Origin: Nitratireductor sp. ZSWI3
GTDB taxonomy: Bacteria; Pseudomonadota; Alphaproteobacteria; Rhizobiales; Rhizobiaceae
Reading direction: 5' to 3'
NCBI RefSeq assembly: GCF_024655565.1
Contig: NZ_JANKOF010000006.1
Span: 1-64,000, forward strand
DNA length: 64,000 nucleotides
Shown here: in pieces, positions 60,171 to 64,000 of the stretch
Position numbering within the stretch: the first letter of the stretch is position 1
Layout of the letters: the number at the start of each line of letters is the position of its first letter
The notes under the pieces: generated by a model
What the model was told of the DNA's origin: nothing
The model's input: only the letters and a program-made list of their open reading frames with translations
Database searches by the model: none
Position numbers and translations under genes: made by a program

Positions 60171-61541
60171 CTAAGACGCCCGGTTGTTCTCGACCGTCAG
60201 ATGGGCGATGCCTTCGGCGCCGACGACGGCGAGGTCTTTCGTGGCGACGTCTGCCCAGCGCGTGCCGACAATGGCACCGCCCGGCGTGCCTTCGAGGATG
60301 TTGCCGCTGATGACGGCCGAGCCGGAGCCTTCCACCACCGAGATGGCGATGCCGATGCCGGACTTGCGGACGATGTTGCCCGTCGCCGTCACATTGCGCA
60401 GGAAGGGGCCCCAGCCGATGCGGATGCCGCAGAGCGGGGCGTTCTCGACAAGGTTGCCGGTGACGGCGCTGTCGGCCTCGACGCTGATGCCCGCGCCGAA
60501 GCCCGCAAGTGGTGAAGGGTAGGGGCCGCTCGTCGACAGGTTGCGGACGATGTTGCCGCTGCACACGCACAATCGCCCGCCCTTGTCGAAATTGGCCAAC
60601 GAAATGCCGTGTGCGCCGCCGTCGACGATGTTGTCGGCGATGACGGCTCCCTGGAAGGCGAACTCGGAATAGATCGCCGTCTCGCCCGAGCGCAGGCAGA
60701 GGTTGCCGTTGATCTGGATGTTGCCGGCGCTGTTGCCGCGCACGGCCGAAAAGGCGCAATCGTCGATCTGGTTGTCGGTCACGCGGACATTGTCGGCGCG
60801 GAAGGCATTGATGCCGTTGCCGTATTGTCCGGTGCCGCCACGGTCGGCGCGGATGCGGGCGATGCGGTTGCGCGCGACGGCAGTGCCGTCTTCGCCAGGC
60901 GTGCTGCGATGGATCAGAACGCCGCCATTGCCGCAATCAACGACGCTGTTTGCGACAATGTCGAGGCCGTGCCCGTCGAGCGAGAAGAGGCCGTATTCGG
61001 CAGCTCCCGAAATCGCGCAGCGCTCGATGCGGCCTGCCGCGCGTTCGAGCGCGATGCCGCTGCCGCCGCTGCCGACGATCGCGCACTGGTCTATGGCGAG
61101 GTCGTTCACGCCGCGAAGCTCGAGTAGGGCCTTGGCGCCGCCGGCGAGCGGGAGGTCGCCGCCGTCAAGAACGAGGCCGGTGAACGAAGCCCGCTCGACG
61201 TCGCGTCCGCTCACGAAGGGACCGTTGCCGCCATGGACGAGCCGTGTGGCGCCGGGAACGCCCAGAAGCCGGGTGCGCTTCGGCAGATGAAGGCCCGCAA
61301 GCCCGTAGCGGCCAGGCGGCAGGAAGACCGGCAAATCCTCGGCGCTCGCGCGCTCAAGGAGCGCCGCCAGCGCCTCTGTCTGGTCCTTGGCCGCGTTCGG
61401 GACGATGCCGAACTCCTGCGCATTGACGGCGCCCGCCACGGCCCGGCCGAGCAGGGCGCCTTCGGCGGCCAGGGCGCGCGGCATGGAAAGGCCGAGAACG
61501 GCGAAGCCGGCGCTGGCCTTGAGGAGACGGCGGCGGTTCAT
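60171..61541 (-). CDS. Tat-exported parallel beta-helix protein (TIGR03808 type)
   Basis: A 456-residue protein. The N-terminus MNRRRLLKASAGFAVLGLSM is a twin-arginine signal peptide with a cleavage site at about 25 (ALA). The mature part has many turns of a right-handed beta-helix, for instance NSVVDCGNGGVLIHRS, DNQIDDCAFSAVRGNSAGNI, NGNLCLRSGETAIYSEF and GNIVRKSGIGIAISVV. This is the layout of the uncharacterised TIGR03808 Tat-repeat family of Hyphomicrobiales. Related folds bind or cut polysaccharides, but no catalytic site can be seen. No sugar genes are nearby. Confidence 0.85.
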   Translation of the reverse strand: MNRRRLLKASAGFAVLGLSMPRALAAEGALLGRAVAGAVNAQEFGIVPNAAKDQTEALAALLERASAEDLPVFLPPGRYGLAGLHLPKRTRLLGVPGATRLVHGGNGPFVSGRDVERASFTGLVLDGGDLPLAGGAKALLELRGVNDLAIDQCAIVGSGGSGIALERAAGRIERCAISGAAEYGLFSLDGHGLDIVANSVVDCGNGGVLIHRSTPGEDGTAVARNRIARIRADRGGTGQYGNGINAFRADNVRVTDNQIDDCAFSAVRGNSAGNIQINGNLCLRSGETAIYSEFAFQGAVIADNIVDGGAHGISLANFDKGGRLCVCSGNIVRNLSTSGPYPSPLAGFGAGISVEADSAVTGNLVENAPLCGIRIGWGPFLRNVTATGNIVRKSGIGIAISVVEGSGSAVISGNILEGTPGGAIVGTRWADVATKDLAVVGAEGIAHLTVENNRAS

Positions 61542-61594
61542 TTCGATACAGCTCCCGTTTGTTCTGCGCCTGGGAAGCAGGTTTCGTGCCGCCT

Positions 61595-61981
61595 TCAGCC
61601 TTCGATTTCAACGGTGTGGTCGCGGAAGAAGGCGGCGGCGCCGGTCTCGTCGATCTCGCCGGCGGCAACCATGAGAACAAGCTGGATCACCTCTTCCTGC
61701 TCGGCCTCCATGCTGAGCCCGTTAAAGACCAGGAAAAGGTCCGCGGCGGCAAGCCCTGTCCGTTTGTTGCCATCCACGAAGGGATGGTTTTTTACGATGC
61801 CAAACAGATAGGCCGCCGCGAGGGTGCAGAGATCGGGGTCTTCATAGGCCTGCTTCTGCAAGGGGCGGTGCAGGGCGGATTCCAGCGCGCCCTCGTCACG
61901 GACGCCGCCCGCGCCGCCATGCAGGCGCAATTGCTCGAGGTGAAGCGCCTCGACGAAGCTACGCGAGTGGAACTCGGTCAC
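61595..61981 (-). CDS. doc: Doc-family toxin (Fic fold)
   Basis: A 128-residue Doc/Fic protein. The active-site motif is HPFVDGNKRTG (about 65-75), which fits the Doc pattern HxFx(D/N)xNKR; VRDEGALESALHRPL is the usual upstream segment. Doc toxins phosphorylate elongation factor Tu and stop translation. It overlaps the upstream antitoxin gene by four bases (ATGA), the usual layout of such pairs. Confidence 0.92.
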   Translation of the reverse strand: MTEFHSRSFVEALHLEQLRLHGGAGGVRDEGALESALHRPLQKQAYEDPDLCTLAAAYLFGIVKNHPFVDGNKRTGLAAADLFLVFNGLSMEAEQEEVIQLVLMVAAGEIDETGAAAFFRDHTVEIEG

Positions 61982-62208
61982 TTGGCGAGCACGCGATAGG
62001 CCGCCTCGTACTTCTTCATGCGTTCGCGCGCGATCTTCATCTTGCGCTCGAACTCCTCCGGATCGTCTGCAGGAGGCCGCAGGCGCAGCTCCTGACCGTC
62101 TTCGAGCAGGTTGAGCGTATCGCCGGCGCGCAGATTATGCCGCTCCAGGACCTCCTTCGGCAGGATGACGCCCTCGGAATTGCCGATTTTGCGTATGGTG
62201 ACGTTCAT
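61978..62208 (-). CDS. AbrB/MazE-type antitoxin
   Basis: A 76-residue protein starting MNVTIRKIGNSEGVILPKEV, a swapped-hairpin AbrB/SpoVT DNA-binding domain (1-45), followed by a charged helix (DPEEFERKMKIARERMKKYE) that should wrap the toxin. It autoregulates the pair by binding the palindrome upstream. The start at 62208 has GGAG seven bases upstream; the open frame further upstream covers the operator. Confidence 0.9.
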   Translation of the reverse strand: MNVTIRKIGNSEGVILPKEVLERHNLRAGDTLNLLEDGQELRLRPPADDPEEFERKMKIARERMKKYEAAYRVLAK

Positions 62209-62219
62209 GGTTTCGCTCC

Positions 62220-62247
62220 GCATGTTATAACAAAAGATATAACATGC
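62220..62247. promoter_or_regulatory. Toxin-antitoxin operator palindrome
   Basis: GCATGTTATA-ACAAAAGA-TATAACATGC: perfect 10-bp arms around an 8-bp AT-rich spacer, 12 bases upstream of the antitoxin start. It should overlap the -10 region of the operon and serve as binding site of the AbrB-type antitoxin. Confidence 0.75.
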
Positions 62248-62297
62248 GAGGCCGGAGGACAAGGGGTGGCGGCGGAGCATCGGCGTGTGGCAGCGCT

Positions 62298-62422
62298 GCC
62301 CCTCATCCGCCTGCCGGCACCTTCTCCCCGTGAACGGGGAGAAGGAGGATGGCCGCAATGTCGAGCGTAAACATCTATGCCCCCTTCTTCCCGCTGGCGG
62401 GGAGAAGGTGAGGATGAGGGGC
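62298..62422. repeat. Composite rhizobial palindromic repeat, 125 bp
   Basis: Outer arms GCCCCTCATCC (62298-62308) and GGATGAGGGGC (62412-62422) enclose two inner hairpins: CCTTCTCCCCGT/ACGGGGAGAAGG (62320-62345, loop of two bases) and CCTTCTTCCCGC/GCGGGGAGAAGG (62383-62408, one mismatch). Elements with GAGAAGG and GATGAGGGG arms are frequent between genes of Hyphomicrobiales. It separates the toxin-antitoxin promoter from the mutase 3' end. Confidence 0.8.
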
Positions 62423-62466
62423 GGGCGGCGATTGCCGAGAAGGCGGCGCCGACCACCCGTCCCGCC

Positions 62467-64000
62467 TCACGCCCCCTCGAGCAGCCGGTCGAGCAGGCGT
62501 TCGGCCGCTTCGGGAATGACCGTGCCGGGCGGGAAGATCTCGCTCGCTCCCGCCTTGCGCACGGCAACGAAATCATTCGGCGGGATGACGCCGCCGGCGA
62601 CGAGGAGAATGTTGCCGTGGCCGCGCTTTTCGAGCGCTTCCTTGAGCTCGGGAATGAGCGTCAGGTGGCCGGCGGCGAGCGAAGAGGCGCCGATGACGTG
62701 GACATCGTTGCGGATGGCGAGATCGGCGACCTCCTCGGGCGTCTGGAACATCGCGCCGACGGTGACGTCGAAGCCCAGATCGCCGAAGGCGGTGGCGATC
62801 ACCTTCTGGCCGCGATCGTGGCCGTCCTGGCCGATCTTGGCGACGAGGATGCGCGGCGCCGTTCCCGTCTTCCTCCTGAAAGCCTCAACCTTCTCCTGGG
62901 TACGGTCGACGGAGGCGAGATTGCCGATCTCCTTGCGGTAGACGCCGGAAATGGTGCGGATGTCGGCGACATGGCGGTCGAACACCTTCTCCAGCGCCAG
63001 GGAGATCTCGCCGACCGTCGCCTTGGCGCGTGCCGCGCGGATGGCGAATTCGAGCAGGTTCGCGCCTTCGCCGGCGGCGCGCGTGAGGGCATCGAGCGCG
63101 CTTTCGGTCTCCGCCACGTCGCGGGTGCCCTTGAGCTGCTGCAGCTTGGCGAGCTGGCGGGCGCGGACCTCGGCATTGTCGACCTTCAGCACATCGACCT
63201 CGGTATCGACCTCGGGCTTGTAGCTGTTGACGCCGACGACCATCTGCTCGCCCGAATCGATGCGCGCCTGCGTGCGTGCGGCGGCTTCTTCGACCCGCAT
63301 CTTCGGCACGCCCTTCTCGATGGCCGCCGCCATGCCGCCGAGGCTCTCCACCTCCTCGATATGCGCGAGGGCGCGAGCGGCGAGGTCATGCGTCAGCCTC
63401 TCGACGAAGAAGGAGCCACCCCAGGGGTCGATCAGCCGCGTGGTGCCGGATTCCTTCTGCAGCACGAGCTGGGTGTTGCGGGCGATGCGCGCCGAATGGT
63501 CGGTGGGTAGCGCCAGGGCCTCATCGAAGGCGTTGGTGTGCAGCGACTGGGTGTGCCCCTGCGTGGCGGCCATCGCCTCGACCATGGTGCGGACGATGTT
63601 GTTGTGGGGATCTTGCGCTGTCAGCGACCAGCCGGAGGTCTGGCAATGGGTCCGAAGCGACAGGGAACGCTCGTTCTTCGGCGCGAAATTCTCCTTTAAC
63701 AGCGTCGCCCAGAGCAGGCGTGCCGCGCGCATCTTGGCGACTTCCATGAAGAAGTTCATGCCGATCGCCCAGAAGAAGGAGAGGCGCGGCGCAAAACGGT
63801 CGATGTCGAGGCCGGCGGCAAGGCCCGCCCGGGCATATTCGATGCCGTCGGCGATGGTGTAGGCAAGCTCCAGGTCGGCCGTCGCGCCGGCCTCCTGCAT
63901 GTGATAGCCGGAGATCGAGATCGAGTTGAATTTCGGCATGTGCTGCGCCGTATAGGCGAAGATGTCCGAAATGATCCGCATCGACGGCTTGGGCGGGTAG
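62467..64000 (-). CDS. scpA: Methylmalonyl-CoA mutase, C-terminal part (gene runs off right edge)
   Basis: The reverse frame is open to the window edge and 511 codons are visible; the complete enzyme has about 710. It begins [20 protein letters not shown] and continues with [20 protein letters not shown] of the TIM barrel. The C-terminal B12 domain has [20 protein letters not shown], with the cobalt-binding His in DGHDRG, then [17 protein letters not shown]. It interconverts (R)-methylmalonyl-CoA and succinyl-CoA with adenosylcobalamin, the last step of propionyl-CoA use. This would take propionyl-CoA from branched-acid degradation such as the 20-39 kb pathway, though no link is shown. Confidence 0.97.
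   Translation of the reverse strand, partial: YPPKPSMRIISDIFAYTAQHMPKFNSISISGYHMQEAGATADLELAYTIADGIEYARAGLAAGLDIDRFAPRLSFFWAIGMNFFMEVAKMRAARLLWATLLKENFAPKNERSLSLRTHCQTSGWSLTAQDPHNNIVRTMVEAMAATQGHTQSLHTNAFDEALALPTDHSARIARNTQLVLQKESGTTRLIDPWGGSFFVERLTHDLAARALAHIEEVESLGGMAAAIEKGVPKMRVEEAAARTQARIDSGEQMVVGVNSYKPEVDTEVDVLKVDNAEVRARQLAKLQQLKGTRDVAETESALDALTRAAGEGANLLEFAIRAARAKATVGEISLALEKVFDRHVADIRTISGVYRKEIGNLASVDRTQEKVEAFRRKTGTAPRILVAKIGQDGHDRGQKVIATAFGDLGFDVTVGAMFQTPEEVADLAIRNDVHVIGASSLAAGHLTLIPELKEALEKRGHGNILLVAGGVIPPNDFVAVRKAGASEIFPPGTVIPEAAERLLDRLLEGA

Noticed and set aside
1-64000. CRISPR arrays, rRNA genes, prophage, replication origin
   Set aside because: No regularly spaced repeats, rRNA segments, phage structural genes or repABC/parAB genes were seen.

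Overview
The window is high-GC chromosomal DNA of an alphaproteobacterium of the order Hyphomicrobiales (rhizobial or Brucella-like). This rests on several signs: short palindromic intergenic mosaic repeats of rhizobial type, a matR-matPQM-matAB malonate locus with a MatR-like operator, betI-betA-betB, a rhizobial-type (ReAV-like) asparaginase, a TIGR03808-type Tat protein, and many TRAP and ABC uptake systems with IclR, GntR and LysR regulators. Nearly all the coding space is catabolic.

Layout. 1-3.6 kb: 5' part of an endonuclease III-like glycosylase gene, a candidate sigma-54-dependent small RNA of about 104 nt, a membrane GGDEF protein with a degenerate active site, and an orphan TadE/TadG-like protein with a beta-helix-like C-terminus. 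3.8-13.1 kb: an IclR regulator divergent from a five-gene Dpp/Opp-type peptide ABC transporter operon that continues into a gamma-glutamyltransferase and an M20 peptidase, which suggests use of gamma-glutamyl peptides. 13.2-20.0 kb: the malonate operon (GntR regulator, TRAP transporter, malonyl-CoA decarboxylase, malonyl-CoA synthetase). 20.1-39.2 kb: a long catabolic block made of a thioesterase, a nitronate-monooxygenase-like enzyme, an IclR regulator, a Liv-type ABC transporter, and then a tightly overlapping CoA-ester pathway. That pathway has an acyl-CoA ligase, two MaoC hydratases, a DUF35 protein, a thiolase-like protein without the nucleophilic cysteine, a fused NDP-forming CoA ligase, two unlike acyl-CoA dehydrogenases, a crotonase, an MFE-2-type SDR and a polytopic membrane protein. 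It resembles actinobacterial sterol side-chain (igr) and peroxisomal MFE-2 beta-oxidation, so the substrate is probably a branched or ring-linked carboxylic acid.

39.2-51.6 kb: a C5-dicarboxylate block flanked by LysR genes. It holds a family III CoA-transferase, a TAXI-TRAP transporter, a family I CoA-transferase (two subunits), an itaconyl/mesaconyl-CoA hydratase homologue, an acyl-CoA dehydrogenase, an MmgE/PrpD protein and a CitE-like lyase. The order hydratase-dehydrogenase-PrpD-lyase matches the known itaconate degradation locus of Pseudomonas aeruginosa. 51.6-53.0 kb: an intact IS481-type element directly beside tRNA-Pro(CGG). 53.0-56.8 kb: choline to glycine betaine genes under a BetI operator. 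57.0-64.0 kb: a stand-alone thiolase, a DUF3750 lipoprotein-like or membrane protein, a class 3 asparaginase, a Tat-exported beta-helix protein, a Doc/AbrB-type toxin-antitoxin pair with a perfect operator palindrome, and the C-terminal part of methylmalonyl-CoA mutase running off the right edge.

A recurrent oddity is that several genes end exactly at intergenic repeats, whose terminal CTAG supplies the TAG stop codon. All functional calls are from reading motifs, gene order and overlaps; no database search was run.
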